Positions 8,385 through 17,939 of a DNA stretch of 64,000 nucleotides are shown in pieces (position 1 is the first letter of the stretch; every line of letters begins with the position of its first letter). Position numbers and translations under genes: made by a program. Below the pieces are notes generated by a model, which saw nothing but the letters and a program-made list of their open reading frames with translations, was not told the origin of the DNA and made no database searches. The stretch is from Azospirillum cavernae (GTDB lineage: Bacteria > Pseudomonadota > Alphaproteobacteria > Azospirillales > Azospirillaceae), in NCBI RefSeq assembly GCF_003590795.1, contig NZ_QYUL01000004.1:310001-374000 (forward strand), written 5' to 3'.

Positions 8385-9712
8385 GCGGCACGGCGATTGG
8401 GTTGATCGGCTTTGGCGGGTTGCTGGGGCTGTTGGCGCTGCGGGTTCACATCGGCGTGGCGATGTTCATCGCCGGGGCCGGGATCTATCTGACGATCAAC
8501 GACGGGCAGAGCGCGGCGCTGCTGTTCACCCTGAACAATCTGACCTTCGCCCGGCTGTCGAACTATGATCTGTCGGTGATCCCGCTGTTCCTGCTGATGG
8601 GCCAATTCGCCACCCATGGCGGCTTGTCCAAGGCGCTGTTCAAGGCGGCGGGCGCGTTGATCGGCCATTGGCGCGGCGGTTTGGCGATGGCCTCCACGGC
8701 GGCCTGCGCGGCGTTCGGGGCGATCTGCGGATCGTCGCTGGCGACCGCCGCCACCATGGGACAGGTGGCGTTGCCGGAGTTGCAGCGCCACGGCTATTCC
8801 GGGCGGTTGGCGACCGGCACGCTCGCGGCCAGCGGCACCTTGGGGATCCTCATCCCGCCGTCGGTTCCGCTGGTCGTCTACGCGGTGCTGACGCAGGAAT
8901 CCATCGGCAAGCTGTTCGTCGCCGCCGTGGTTCCGGGGATTCTCGCCGCGCTTGGCTATCTGGCGGTGATCGCGCTGATCGTCCGGCGCGACCCCGCCGC
9001 CGGTCCGGCCAGCGCGCCGGTTCCCTGGGGCGAGCGGCTGCGCGCGCAAATCAACGTGTTGCCGGTGGCGCTGGTCTTTCTGGTGGTGATCGTCGGCATC
9101 TATGACGGCTGGGCCAACCCGACCGAAGCCGCCTCCATCGGCGCGGCGGCCTGCGGGATCATCGCCGCTCTGTCGGGCGGTCTGCGCTGGCCCCAACTGG
9201 TCGCCAGCCTGTACGGCACGGCGCAGGCCACGGCGATGATCTTCCTGGTGTTGATCGGGGCCGATCTGCTGAATTCGGCGTTGGCGGTGTCGCAAATGCC
9301 GGTGGAGCTGGCCGCCTGGGTGCGCGACAGCGGGATGCCGCCGCTGCTGGTGCTGTTCACCATCATCGGCGTCTACATCCTGCTGGGCTGCGTCATGGAT
9401 TCGCTGGCCATGATCCTGCTGACCATCCCGATCTTTTACCCGATGGTGATGGGGCTGGAGTTTTTCGGCCTGTCGGTCGCCGACAAATCGGTGTGGTTCG
9501 GCATCCTCGCGTTGATGGTGGTGGAAATCGGGCTGGTCCATCCGCCGGTCGGCATGAATCTGTACGTCATCAACCGGCTGGCCAAGGGTGTGCCGATGCG
9601 GGAAACGGCGCTGGGCGTCCTGCCCTTCCTGGCGTCGGATCTGCTGCGCATCCTGCTTCTGGTTTTTTGCCCGGGCGTTTGCCTGTGGCTCGTCCGCGTC
9701 ATCGGAGGTTGA
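8381..9712 (+). CDS. TRAP transporter large permease (DctM type)
   Basis: This 443-residue polytopic protein is the main transport subunit of the TRAP system. It has about 12 hydrophobic segments and family hallmarks such as GTLGILIPPSVPLVVYAVLT and the C-terminal VEIGLVHPPVGMNLYVINRL. The ATG at 8381 overlaps the small-permease stop. Six bases after its own stop the hpaG1 start codon appears, so transport and catabolism genes are co-transcribed. Confidence 0.9.
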   Translation: MSGTAIGLIGFGGLLGLLALRVHIGVAMFIAGAGIYLTINDGQSAALLFTLNNLTFARLSNYDLSVIPLFLLMGQFATHGGLSKALFKAAGALIGHWRGGLAMASTAACAAFGAICGSSLATAATMGQVALPELQRHGYSGRLATGTLAASGTLGILIPPSVPLVVYAVLTQESIGKLFVAAVVPGILAALGYLAVIALIVRRDPAAGPASAPVPWGERLRAQINVLPVALVFLVVIVGIYDGWANPTEAASIGAAACGIIAALSGGLRWPQLVASLYGTAQATAMIFLVLIGADLLNSALAVSQMPVELAAWVRDSGMPPLLVLFTIIGVYILLGCVMDSLAMILLTIPIFYPMVMGLEFFGLSVADKSVWFGILALMVVEIGLVHPPVGMNLYVINRLAKGVPMRETALGVLPFLASDLLRILLLVFCPGVCLWLVRVIGG

Positions 9713-9717
9713 AACCC

Positions 9718-10383
9718 ATGAGTTCGCAACATGTCGCCTTGGATGGCTCGGGCATGGTCTATGGGGTGATCCTGAACGACCGCCCGTCGCTGGAACGGCT
9801 GGGGGCGGCGCTGACGGCCCCGCCCTACGCCGCCCCGCCCAAGGCCCCTGTCCTTTACATCAAGCCCTACAACACCCACGCGGCGACGGGCGCGACCGTC
9901 CGCGTCCCGCGCGGGGCGGATCGTGTGGAGTTGGGCGCGACGCTGGGCCTGGTTCTGGGCCGCGACTCCACCGGGTTGGCGGAGGCGACCGCGTTGGACG
10001 CCGTCGCCGGTCTGCGCCCGGTGCTGGACGTCAGCCTGCCCAACCCGGTGGTTTACCGCCCGCCGGTGCGCGAGCGCTGCTTTGACGGATCCTGCCCGAT
10101 GGGGCCGGTGGTTCCCTATGGGCGGGTCGGCGATCTGGCCGAGTTGACGTTGCGCACGCTGGTCAATGGCGTGCTCGTCGCCGAACGCGGCCTGTCCGAT
10201 CTGCTGCGTCCAGCGGCGCGTTTGCTGGCCGACGTCACCGATTTCATGACCTTGCGGGCGGGCGACACGCTGACGCTGGGCATCGCGTTGAACGGGCCGC
10301 AAGCCGGACCGGGCGACCGCGTCGCGCTGGAGATTGACGGTTTCGACCGTCTGGAGATCACCATCGAGGGAGCCGCGCCATGA
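9718..10383 (+). CDS. hpaG1: HpaG N-terminal subunit (isomerase/decarboxylase)
   Basis: This 221-residue fumarylacetoacetate hydrolase-fold protein matches the N-terminal half of the fused E. coli HpaG/HpcE, which decarboxylates 5-carboxymethyl-2-oxo-hex-3-ene-1,7-dioate and isomerises the product. The N-terminal signature MVYGVILNDRPSLERLG is visible. At the place where the catalytic half has the metal-binding E-x-E motif, this one reads GATLGLVLGRD, so it probably does not bind the catalytic metal and supports the partner encoded at 10380. The start follows a GGAGG-like site and its stop overlaps hpaG2 (ATGA), consistent with a 1:1 complex. Confidence 0.85.
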   Translation: MSSQHVALDGSGMVYGVILNDRPSLERLGAALTAPPYAAPPKAPVLYIKPYNTHAATGATVRVPRGADRVELGATLGLVLGRDSTGLAEATALDAVAGLRPVLDVSLPNPVVYRPPVRERCFDGSCPMGPVVPYGRVGDLAELTLRTLVNGVLVAERGLSDLLRPAARLLADVTDFMTLRAGDTLTLGIALNGPQAGPGDRVALEIDGFDRLEITIEGAAP

Positions 10384-11132
10384 AGCACGCCCGCGTCCGC
10401 TATGAGGGCGTCGTCCACGCGGCGACCGCCACCACCACAGCCGAGGGCGAGGCCCTGCGCCTGAGCGATGGCCGCGTCATCGCCGCCGAGGCGGTGGAGG
10501 CGTGGCTGCCGCCGGTCGAGCCGCGCACGATCTTCGCGCTGGGCCTGAACTACGCCGACCACGCGAAGGAGTTGGCCTTCAAGCCGCCGGAAACGCCGCT
10601 GGTCTTTTTGAAGGGGCCGAACACGATCACCGGCCACCAATCCCGCACCCGCCGCCCCGCCGGCGTCGCCTTCATGCATTACGAATGCGAGTTGGCGGTG
10701 GTCATCGGCCAGACCGCCCGCGACGTCCCGCGCGCGCGCGCCTATGAGGTGGTGGCCGGTTACAGCGTGGCCAACGATTACGCCATCCGCGACTATCTGG
10801 AAAATTACTACCGCCCGAATCTGCGGGTGAAGAACCGCGACGGCTGCACGCCGCTCGGCCCCTGGCTGGTGGACGCCGCCGACGTTCCCAACCCGATGGA
10901 CCTGCGCCTGCGCACCCTGGTCAACGGGGTGGAGACGCAAAGCGGCGGCACGCGCGACATGATCTTCGACGTGCCGCATCTGATCGCCTATCTGTCGTCG
11001 ATCATGACCCTGTCGCCCGGCGACGTCATCCTGACCGGCACGCCGGACGGGCTGGCGGACGTCAAGCCCGGCGACGTCGTCACAACGGAGATCGAGGGCG
11101 TCGGCAGCCTTGTGAGTCACATCGTCGGATGA
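10380..11132 (+). CDS. hpaG2: HpaG C-terminal subunit (isomerase/decarboxylase)
   Basis: This 250-residue FAH-superfamily protein corresponds to the catalytic C-terminal half of HpaG. It retains the metal-binding pattern: the E-x-E of MHYECELAVVIG and a downstream Asp in GYSVANDYAIRDY, plus the C-terminal DVILTGTPDGLADVKPGD seen across FAH decarboxylases. It acts after HpaD and HpaE in homoprotocatechuate meta-cleavage. In enterobacteria the two halves are one polypeptide; here they are separate but translationally coupled. Confidence 0.9.
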   Translation: MKHARVRYEGVVHAATATTTAEGEALRLSDGRVIAAEAVEAWLPPVEPRTIFALGLNYADHAKELAFKPPETPLVFLKGPNTITGHQSRTRRPAGVAFMHYECELAVVIGQTARDVPRARAYEVVAGYSVANDYAIRDYLENYYRPNLRVKNRDGCTPLGPWLVDAADVPNPMDLRLRTLVNGVETQSGGTRDMIFDVPHLIAYLSSIMTLSPGDVILTGTPDGLADVKPGDVVTTEIEGVGSLVSHIVG

Positions 11133-11205
11133 ACCACATCGTCGGCGAGCTTTAAAACCACCCGCCAAAAGCCAACCAACGCCAAAAAACCACAGGAGGA
11201 ACGCC

Positions 11206-12054
11206 ATGGGCACGCTCGCGCTCGCCGCCAAAATCACGCATGTCCCGTCGATGTATCTGTCGGAGCTGGACGGCCCGCACAAGGGTTGCCGCGACGCCGC
11301 CATCGCCGGTCACAAGGAAATCAGCCGCCGCTGCCGCGATCTGGGGGTGGACACCATCGTGGTGTTCGACACCCATTGGCTGGTCAATTCCGGCTTCCAC
11401 GTCAATTGCGCCCCCGCTTTCGAGGGCGTCTACACCAGCAACGAGCTGCCACACTTCATCAAGAATTTGCCCTACGCCTATCCCGGCAACCCGGCGCTGG
11501 GCCAGCTTTTGGCCGACGCGGCGACCGCCGCCGGGGTGCGCACCCGCGCCCATTCCGACACGAGTTTGACGTTGGAATACGGCACGCTGGTGCCGATGCG
11601 CTACATGAACGAAGACCAGCGTTTCAAGGTCGTGTCGGTGTCGGCGCTCTGCACCGTGCATGATCTGAAGGACAGCGCCACGCTGGGCCGCGCGGTGCGC
11701 AAGGCGATCGAGGAGGAGTATGACGGCACGGTGGCGATCCTCGCCAGCGGGTCGCTGTCGCACCGCTTCGCCCAGAACGGCGTGTCGGAGGAGTATCTCC
11801 ACAAGATGTGGGATCCGTTCCTGGAGCAGGTTGATCGGCGCGTCGTCGATCTGTGGAAACAGGGCGATTGGGCGACCTTCACCGCCATGCTGCCGATGTA
11901 CGCGGAAAAATGCTGGGGCGAAGGCAACATGCACGACACCGCCATGCTGTTCGGCGCGCTGGGCTGGGACCAGTATCAGGGAACGGTGGACATCGTGACG
12001 CCCTATTTCCCGTCGTCCGGCACCGGGCAGATCAACGCGGTGTTTTCGGTCTGA
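11206..12054 (+). CDS. hpaD: 3,4-dihydroxyphenylacetate 2,3-dioxygenase
   Basis: This 282-residue LigB-type (class III) extradiol dioxygenase is the ring-cleavage enzyme of the homoprotocatechuate pathway. The N-terminus (MGTLALAAKITHVPSMYLSE) and the FDTHWLVNSGFHVNC segment match the E. coli HpaD/HpcB family. His12 and His57 are candidate iron ligands. A clear AGGAGGAA ribosome-binding site precedes the ATG. The product, 5-carboxymethyl-2-hydroxymuconate semialdehyde, would be oxidised by HpaE (18124). Confidence 0.92.
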   Translation: MGTLALAAKITHVPSMYLSELDGPHKGCRDAAIAGHKEISRRCRDLGVDTIVVFDTHWLVNSGFHVNCAPAFEGVYTSNELPHFIKNLPYAYPGNPALGQLLADAATAAGVRTRAHSDTSLTLEYGTLVPMRYMNEDQRFKVVSVSALCTVHDLKDSATLGRAVRKAIEEEYDGTVAILASGSLSHRFAQNGVSEEYLHKMWDPFLEQVDRRVVDLWKQGDWATFTAMLPMYAEKCWGEGNMHDTAMLFGALGWDQYQGTVDIVTPYFPSSGTGQINAVFSV

Positions 12055-12070
12055 GGGCGTCGGGGGTGCG

Positions 12071-12181
12071 GCCCCCTCCCTAACCCTCCCCCGCTTGTCA
12101 GCGGGAGAGGGAACTCCGCCGCCCACCGACAAGCGTTCTGACTCCCTCTCCCGCAACGCGGGGGAGGGTTGGGGAGGGGGC
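12071..12181. repeat. 111-bp palindromic intergenic repeat
   Basis: This element has 24-bp ends, 12071-12094 and 12158-12181, that are inverted copies with one mismatch (GCCCCCTCCC.AACCC core). A second, perfect 12-bp inverted pair lies inside (GCGGGAGAGGGA at 12101-12112 and TCCCTCTCCCGC at 12143-12154). It fills the hpaD-hpaF gap, resembles REP/MITE-type palindromes, and could form a cruciform or an RNA hairpin. A related but not identical element is at 14331-14449. Confidence 0.7.
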
Positions 12182-12231
12182 AATCGCGCCCCGAACCCCG
12201 ACTCTCCCCCAACGAAAAGGCGCGCCCCGCG

Positions 12232-12618
12232 ATGCCGCATCTCATCGTCGAACACACCGACAATCTGGCCGAGGAGGCCGCCATCCCGGATCTGCTGCGC
12301 AAGGCGAACGCCGTGCTGATCGCGCAGAACGGGGTGTTTCCCATTGGCGGCATCCGGTCGCGCGCCGTCCGTCTGACCGACTATTGCGTCGCCGACGGCG
12401 CGGCGGACGACGCCTTCGTCCATCTGACGCTGAAGATCGGGGCCGGGCGCACGGCGGAACAGAAACAGGCGGCGGGCGACGCCCTGTTCGCCATGGTGAC
12501 GGAGCATTTCGCCGCCCTGTTCGCCCGCCGCTTTCTGGCCCTGTCGCTGGAGATCCAGGAGTTCAGCGAGGCCGGAACCTGGAAGCAGAACAACATCCAC
12601 CCCCGCTACAAGAAGTAA
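12232..12618 (+). CDS. hpaF: 5-carboxymethyl-2-hydroxymuconate isomerase
   Basis: This 128-residue protein starts MPHLIVEHTDNL, so the catalytic proline that becomes residue 1 after Met removal in the tautomerase superfamily is present. Length and segments such as RSRAVRLTDYCVADG and LSLEIQEFSEAGTWKQNN match the CHM isomerase family. It converts 5-carboxymethyl-2-hydroxymuconate to its oxo isomer, between HpaE and HpaG. I use ATG 12232 because the Pro must follow Met; the upstream in-frame stretch to 12169 runs into the repeat element. Confidence 0.9.
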   Translation: MPHLIVEHTDNLAEEAAIPDLLRKANAVLIAQNGVFPIGGIRSRAVRLTDYCVADGAADDAFVHLTLKIGAGRTAEQKQAAGDALFAMVTEHFAALFARRFLALSLEIQEFSEAGTWKQNNIHPRYKK

Positions 12619-12631
12619 GGGCGCACATCCG

Positions 12632-13435
<804 letters not shown>

Positions 13436-13451
13436 GGGAGACAGCGCCGTC

Positions 13452-14270
13452 ATGAAGACACCGGAAAACGCGTTCAAACGGGCGATGGCGGCGGGGTTGC
13501 CGCAATATGGCCTGTGGTTGGGGCTGGCCGACGCCTATTGCGCCGAAATCGCCGCCGGTTCCGGCTTCGACTGGCTGCTGATCGACGGGGAGCACGCGCC
13601 GAACGATCTGCGCGGCGTCCTGGCCCAGTTGCAGGCCATCGCCGCCTACCCGACCAGCCACCCCATCGTCCGCCCGGTGATCGGCGACACGGCGCTCATC
13701 AAGCAGATGCTGGATCTGGGCGTGCAGACGCTGCTGATCCCGATGGTGGAGACGGCGGAGCAGGCCGCCGCGCTGGTCGCCGCCACCCGCTACCCGCCCG
13801 ACGGCGTGCGCGGCGTCGGCAGTTCGCTGGCCCGCGCCTCGCGCTGGAACCGCGTCCCCAACTATCTGGCGGAGGCCGACGCGGAGATTTGCCTGTTGGT
13901 CCAGGTGGAAAGCGTGCGCGGGCTGGAGAATCTCGACGCCATCGCCGCCGTCCCCGGCGTGGACGGCGTGTTTTTCGGCCCGGCGGATCTGTCGGCCTCG
14001 ATGGGGCTGCGCGGCCAGCCGAACCACCCGACCGTGCGCGCCGCCATCGAACAGGGCATGACCCGCGTCCGTCAGGCCGGAAAGGCTCCGGGCGTTCTGG
14101 CCACCGACGAGACCGTCGCGCGCGCCTATTTGGCGGCGGGCGCGCTGTTCGTCGGCGTCGGGGTGGACACGACGCTTTACGCCCGCGCCGCCTCGGCCTT
14201 GGCCGCCCGCTTCCGTGACCCGCAAACGGACGCCCCGCCCGCGCCAACCACGCCCGGCGGCGGGTACTGA
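13452..14270 (+). CDS. hpaI: 4-hydroxy-2-oxo-heptane-1,7-dioate aldolase
   Basis: This 272-residue protein belongs to the HpcH/HpaI class II pyruvate aldolases. Visible motifs are the catalytic WLLIDGEHAPND segment, a metal-binding Glu in LLVQVES and an Asp in FFGPADLSASMG. It cleaves the HpaH product to pyruvate and succinate semialdehyde. I start it at ATG 13452 after a GAGGGAG site; the open frame back to 13305 overlaps hpaH. The C-terminus carries an extra Pro/Ala-rich tail (TDAPPAPTTPGGGY). Confidence 0.92.
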   Translation: MKTPENAFKRAMAAGLPQYGLWLGLADAYCAEIAAGSGFDWLLIDGEHAPNDLRGVLAQLQAIAAYPTSHPIVRPVIGDTALIKQMLDLGVQTLLIPMVETAEQAAALVAATRYPPDGVRGVGSSLARASRWNRVPNYLAEADAEICLLVQVESVRGLENLDAIAAVPGVDGVFFGPADLSASMGLRGQPNHPTVRAAIEQGMTRVRQAGKAPGVLATDETVARAYLAAGALFVGVGVDTTLYARAASALAARFRDPQTDAPPAPTTPGGGY

Positions 14271-14330
14271 CCGCTTCCTTTCCAAGCCGGGCGAACGCGT
14301 TCGGTTTCTCATAGGCCGCAGACTCTGCGA

Positions 14331-14449
14331 AGCCCCTCTCCCCTTGCGGGAGAGGGGTTGGGGTGAGGGGGTGGAAGCTAAGATTTCCAACGGCTTTCAG
14401 CCGTCTGCACCCCTCATCCCACCCCTTCTCCCGCAAGGGGAGAAGGGCC
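14331..14449. repeat. 119-bp palindromic intergenic repeat
   Basis: Two long arms, roughly 14331-14372 and 14408-14449, are imperfect inverted copies (CTCCCCTTGCGGGAGA and TCTCCCGCAAGGGGAGA cores), each itself a small hairpin. The 35-bp centre contains GGCTTTCAGCCG. The element lies between hpaI and the dehydrogenase gene at 14508. It resembles the mobile REP-like family element at 12071-12181 in style and position, but the arms differ. Confidence 0.65.
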
Positions 14450-14507
14450 GCACGCGATGCCATCGACCGTTCAAAAGCCAAAGGCGACTTTTCAAGGATC
14501 TTGTCCC

Positions 14508-15962
14508 ATGACCGTTCTGACCGACCGCGATCTTCTTCGCGAACGCTGTTTCTTGGCCGGAGCCTGGATCGAGGCCGACAGCGGGGAGCGGGTCGCCGTG
14601 ACCAACCCGGCGACCGGGGCCGTCATCGCCCATGTCCCGCGCTGCGCCGAGGCTGAAACCGAACGCGCCATCGCCGCCGCGCAAGCCGCCTTTCCGGCGT
14701 GGCGCGCCCGCACCGCCGCCCAGCGCTCCGCCCTGCTGCGCCGCTGGTTCGAGCTGATCGTCGAGAACCGCGAGGATCTGGCGATTTTGATGACGCTGGA
14801 GCAGGGAAAGCCGCTGGCCGAGGCGCGCGGGGAAATCGACTACGCCGCCTCCTACGTCGAATGGTTCGCGGAGGAGGCCAAGCGGCTGTATGGCGACGTC
14901 ATCCCGGCCCCGCAGGCCGACCGCCGCATCGTCGTGGTGAAGGAGCCGGTCGGCGTCTGCGCCGCCATCACGCCCTGGAACTTCCCGGCGGCGATGATAA
15001 CCCGCAAGGTCGCCCCGGCGTTGGCGGCGGGCTGCGTGATGATCGTCAAGCCCGCCGAACAGACGCCGCTGTCGGCGCTGGCCCTGGCGGTGTTGGCCGA
15101 ACGGGCCGGGATTCCGGCGGGCGTGCTGTCGGTCGTCACCGGGCGCGCGCGGGCCATCGGCGCGGTGCTGACCGCCAGCCCGGTGGTGCGCAAGCTGACC
15201 TTCACCGGATCGACCGAAATCGGTCGCCTGCTGATCGCCCAGAGCGCCGGGACGGTCAAGCGCCTGTCGATGGAGCTGGGCGGCAACGCCCCCTTCATCG
15301 TTTTTGACGACGCCGATCTGGACGCGGCGGTGGCGGGCGCGCTCGTCTCGAAATACCGCAATTCGGGCCAGACCTGCGTCTGCTCCAACCGCTTTCTGGT
15401 GCAGGACGGGGTGTATGACCGCTTCGCCGCCCTGCTGGTCGAGGCGGTGGCCGGGCTGACCGTCGGCGATGGGCTGGATCCGGCGACTCAGCAAGGCCCG
15501 CTGATCGACGCCCCCGCCATCGCCAAGGTGGAGGATCTCGTCGCCGACGCCGTGGCGTCGGGCGCGCGCGTCGCCATCGGCGGCCAACGCCACGCGCTGG
15601 GCGGAACCTTCTTCGCGCCGACGGTGCTGACCGACGTCGCCCCGTCGATGCGGGTGGCGGTGGAGGAAATCTTCGGCCCGGTCGCCCCGCTGGTCCGCTT
15701 CACCGACGAGGCCGAAGCGGTGCGGATGGCCAACGACAGCGATTACGGCCTTGCCGCCTATCTCTTCACCCGCGACGCCGCCCGCGTCTGGCGGGTGGGC
15801 GAGGCGCTGGAATATGGCATGGTCGGCATCAACACCGGCCTGATCTCCACCGCCGTCGCCCCCTTCGGCGGCGTCAAGCAATCCGGTTTCGGGCGCGAAG
15901 GCTCGAAATACGGGATCGAGGATTATGTGGAGATCAAATACCTGTGCATGGGTGGTTTGTAG
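14508..15962 (+). CDS. gabD: Succinate-semialdehyde dehydrogenase-type ALDH
   Basis: This 484-residue NAD(P)-dependent aldehyde dehydrogenase has the catalytic Glu region (MELGGNAPFIVFDDADLD), the catalytic Cys (NSGQTCVCSNRFLVQ), and the GabD-typical MTLEQGKPLAEARGEI. The ATG at 14508 (MTVLTDRDLL) follows AAGGA; an in-frame start at 14457 lies next to the repeat. Placed directly after hpaI, it would oxidise the succinate semialdehyde released there to succinate. A 2,5-dioxovalerate dehydrogenase, a close relative, cannot be excluded. Confidence 0.85.
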   Translation: MTVLTDRDLLRERCFLAGAWIEADSGERVAVTNPATGAVIAHVPRCAEAETERAIAAAQAAFPAWRARTAAQRSALLRRWFELIVENREDLAILMTLEQGKPLAEARGEIDYAASYVEWFAEEAKRLYGDVIPAPQADRRIVVVKEPVGVCAAITPWNFPAAMITRKVAPALAAGCVMIVKPAEQTPLSALALAVLAERAGIPAGVLSVVTGRARAIGAVLTASPVVRKLTFTGSTEIGRLLIAQSAGTVKRLSMELGGNAPFIVFDDADLDAAVAGALVSKYRNSGQTCVCSNRFLVQDGVYDRFAALLVEAVAGLTVGDGLDPATQQGPLIDAPAIAKVEDLVADAVASGARVAIGGQRHALGGTFFAPTVLTDVAPSMRVAVEEIFGPVAPLVRFTDEAEAVRMANDSDYGLAAYLFTRDAARVWRVGEALEYGMVGINTGLISTAVAPFGGVKQSGFGREGSKYGIEDYVEIKYLCMGGL

Positions 15963-16159
15963 GAGAACCTCAATCCTGTCAGGAGGACGGGCATTTTCGG
16001 AATGGCGGCTGGTGTTTCCGGCGTGTATTCTTTTGCCCGGCCTCGCGATGGGCCGACGGTCCGCGTGAAGGGCTTAGCCCAATCGGTACAAAGAACACCA
16101 ATCCCTGACTTCCTGCCCGGCAATGCGGACAACGGGCGATGATGGGAAGGAAGGATTCC

Positions 16160-17311
16160 ATGGGCAGCCAAATTTCCGGAGCCTCGGATTCACGCCGGGC
16201 GCTCCCTGAACGCCCCAACCTTGATCACTTAAAGAAAGAAGCCAAGCGGCAGTTGAAGGAACTGCGGCTGGTCAACCCAACGGCGACCCTCGCCACCGCG
16301 CAATTCGCCACAGCTCGTGATTATGGCTTTGCCAGTTGGTCAAAGCTGAAAGCCCATGTCACAGGCGCCGCCATAACGGCGACGGCGGATTTTCCAGATT
16401 CCGGGGTTCTGGACATGATGATCGCGATTTCCACCCGAATCCGACATGGTCAAATCGACGAAGCGGAGCAAATGATCCGACAAGCCATCAAAGGTCATCC
16501 AGACAATGCTGATCTGATCGCGCTTTTTGGTGATTTCACGCTCAGATTTCGCGGAGACCGTTCTGCGGCAACCGATATCTACAACCGCTTGCTTGAGCGG
16601 CCCAGCCCGACCGGATTGGCCCACTGCGCTGGTTTCGTCGGAGCGGGGGAGGACGTTGACAAGGCGGAAGCGCTGTATCGGCGCGCCATTGAAATGGCCC
16701 CGGCAAAGTCGCCTGAACTTGGGATGATTCTCAATAACTTCGCTTCGTTCCTCGAAAATCGAAAGAGCGATTCGGTTGGCGCTAATGCAATTTTTCAACG
16801 CGCCGCCGGGATAGACTATGGATACCCACAGCTCAACGCGTCGTACATCGGCGCATATGCTGAATTTCTGTGGCGGCAAGGCGATCTTCATCAGGCGGAA
16901 GACTGCTTTCGTCAATCCCGCAAGGCGTCCACTAATCACCCCATCACGGCAATGGCGTTCGCGTTGCTGCTAACCACCACCGGACGGATTGACGAGGGGC
17001 TGGCTTTGATTGCGGAGGTCAAATCTTCGGCCTGGATGTCAACCCTCTATGATCCTCTTCCCGTCGAGCTTTTGTGCGGATTCCTGTTTTACGCCCATGG
17101 AACGGTTGAACAACGGGGACAGGCGCTGTCTCACTTGCGGGACAACCTGACGGTTGGGCGCAACGTCTTTTGCCGGGATCTCCGGGCAAACGCGCGCGCG
17201 GCTGTCGTCAATGGGCATCCGGCCCCCGCTCTGGTCAGCGTGCTGGCGGACGTTCTGTCTTCAGCAAAGCCGGTTTCGAAGGCCGCCTGCCAAACGCTCC
17301 GCGCGCGCTGA
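16160..17311 (+). CDS. Tetratricopeptide-like repeat protein, function unknown
   Basis: This 383-residue protein begins with a conserved N-terminal region (RPNLDHLKKEAKRQLKEL then ARDYGFASWSKLKAHV), which is often found before ankyrin or TPR-like repeats. It continues with helical repeats of roughly 35-40 residues (MILNNFASFLENRKSD, YIGAYAEFLWRQGDLHQAED). No signal peptide or catalytic motif is visible. I chose ATG 16160 because GGAAGGAAGGA precedes it; an ATG at 16139 is possible. Its base composition looks less GC-rich than its neighbours. It sits between the hpa dehydrogenase and convergent hpaR and has no obvious pathway link. Confidence 0.65.
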   Translation: MGSQISGASDSRRALPERPNLDHLKKEAKRQLKELRLVNPTATLATAQFATARDYGFASWSKLKAHVTGAAITATADFPDSGVLDMMIAISTRIRHGQIDEAEQMIRQAIKGHPDNADLIALFGDFTLRFRGDRSAATDIYNRLLERPSPTGLAHCAGFVGAGEDVDKAEALYRRAIEMAPAKSPELGMILNNFASFLENRKSDSVGANAIFQRAAGIDYGYPQLNASYIGAYAEFLWRQGDLHQAEDCFRQSRKASTNHPITAMAFALLLTTTGRIDEGLALIAEVKSSAWMSTLYDPLPVELLCGFLFYAHGTVEQRGQALSHLRDNLTVGRNVFCRDLRANARAAVVNGHPAPALVSVLADVLSSAKPVSKAACQTLRAR

Positions 17312-17333
17312 ACAGTTCGACGAAGTCCCGTTT

Positions 17334-17933
17334 CTATTCCTCATCCTCCGGCGGCGCTTCGGCGCCGTCGTTCAGGCAGGCGGCCAGCTCGTCCAGCAGG
17401 CCGTACAGGGTCGCCAGCCGGTCTTCGCCGAAAGCCGTGGTGATTTCGGCGTAGCGGCGTTCGCTGTGCGGGGCGATCAGGGCGATCAGTTCGCGCCCGC
17501 TGGCGGTGATGGAGATTTGCGCGGCGCGCAGATCCTTGTCCTCCACCCCGCGCTGAATCAGCGCGCGCTTTTCCAGCGCGCGCAGGATGCGCGACAGGCT
17601 GGGCATGCTGATGCTGCTGACCCGCGCCAACTCGCCCGCGCGGAACTCCTCCGCCGTGGTCAGGGCGCGCAGCACGCGCCATTGCTGTTCGGTCAGATCA
17701 TGGGCGTGCAGGGTCGGGCGGAAGCGGCTCATCACCGCTTCGCGCGCCTTCAGCAGCGCCATCGGCAAAGAGCGTTTGAAGGCGCGGATCTCCCCGCGCG
17801 GCGCGTCGGCGGCGATCAGGTCCGGCGCCGCGTGTTTCGACGCGGCGCGTTTGGATGGTGGTCTTCCCAAGATACTGCCCAATTCGTTCGGTGATGGCGC
17901 GGCGCAGGATAGCGCGATGGGTGCGGGATGCAA
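17334..17933 (-). CDS. hpaR: HpaR-type MarR repressor of homoprotocatechuate catabolism
   Basis: This MarR-family winged-helix protein matches HpaR: SLPMALLKAREAVMSRFRP, LTEQQWRVLRAL, the recognition region SISMPSLSRILRALEKRALI, and the wing (DKDLRAAQISITASG). The predicted 199 residues start at a TTG (17933) with a poor ribosome-binding site and carry an N-terminal extension of about 50 residues relative to E. coli HpaR, so the true start may be further in. The gene diverges from hpaE, with a palindromic operator between them. HpaR proteins are known to repress hpa genes and to release DNA when they bind the aromatic acid. Confidence 0.85.
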   Translation of the reverse strand: MHPAPIALSCAAPSPNELGSILGRPPSKRAASKHAAPDLIAADAPRGEIRAFKRSLPMALLKAREAVMSRFRPTLHAHDLTEQQWRVLRALTTAEEFRAGELARVSSISMPSLSRILRALEKRALIQRGVEDKDLRAAQISITASGRELIALIAPHSERRYAEITTAFGEDRLATLYGLLDELAACLNDGAEAPPEDEE

Positions 17934-17939
17934 AACCGC

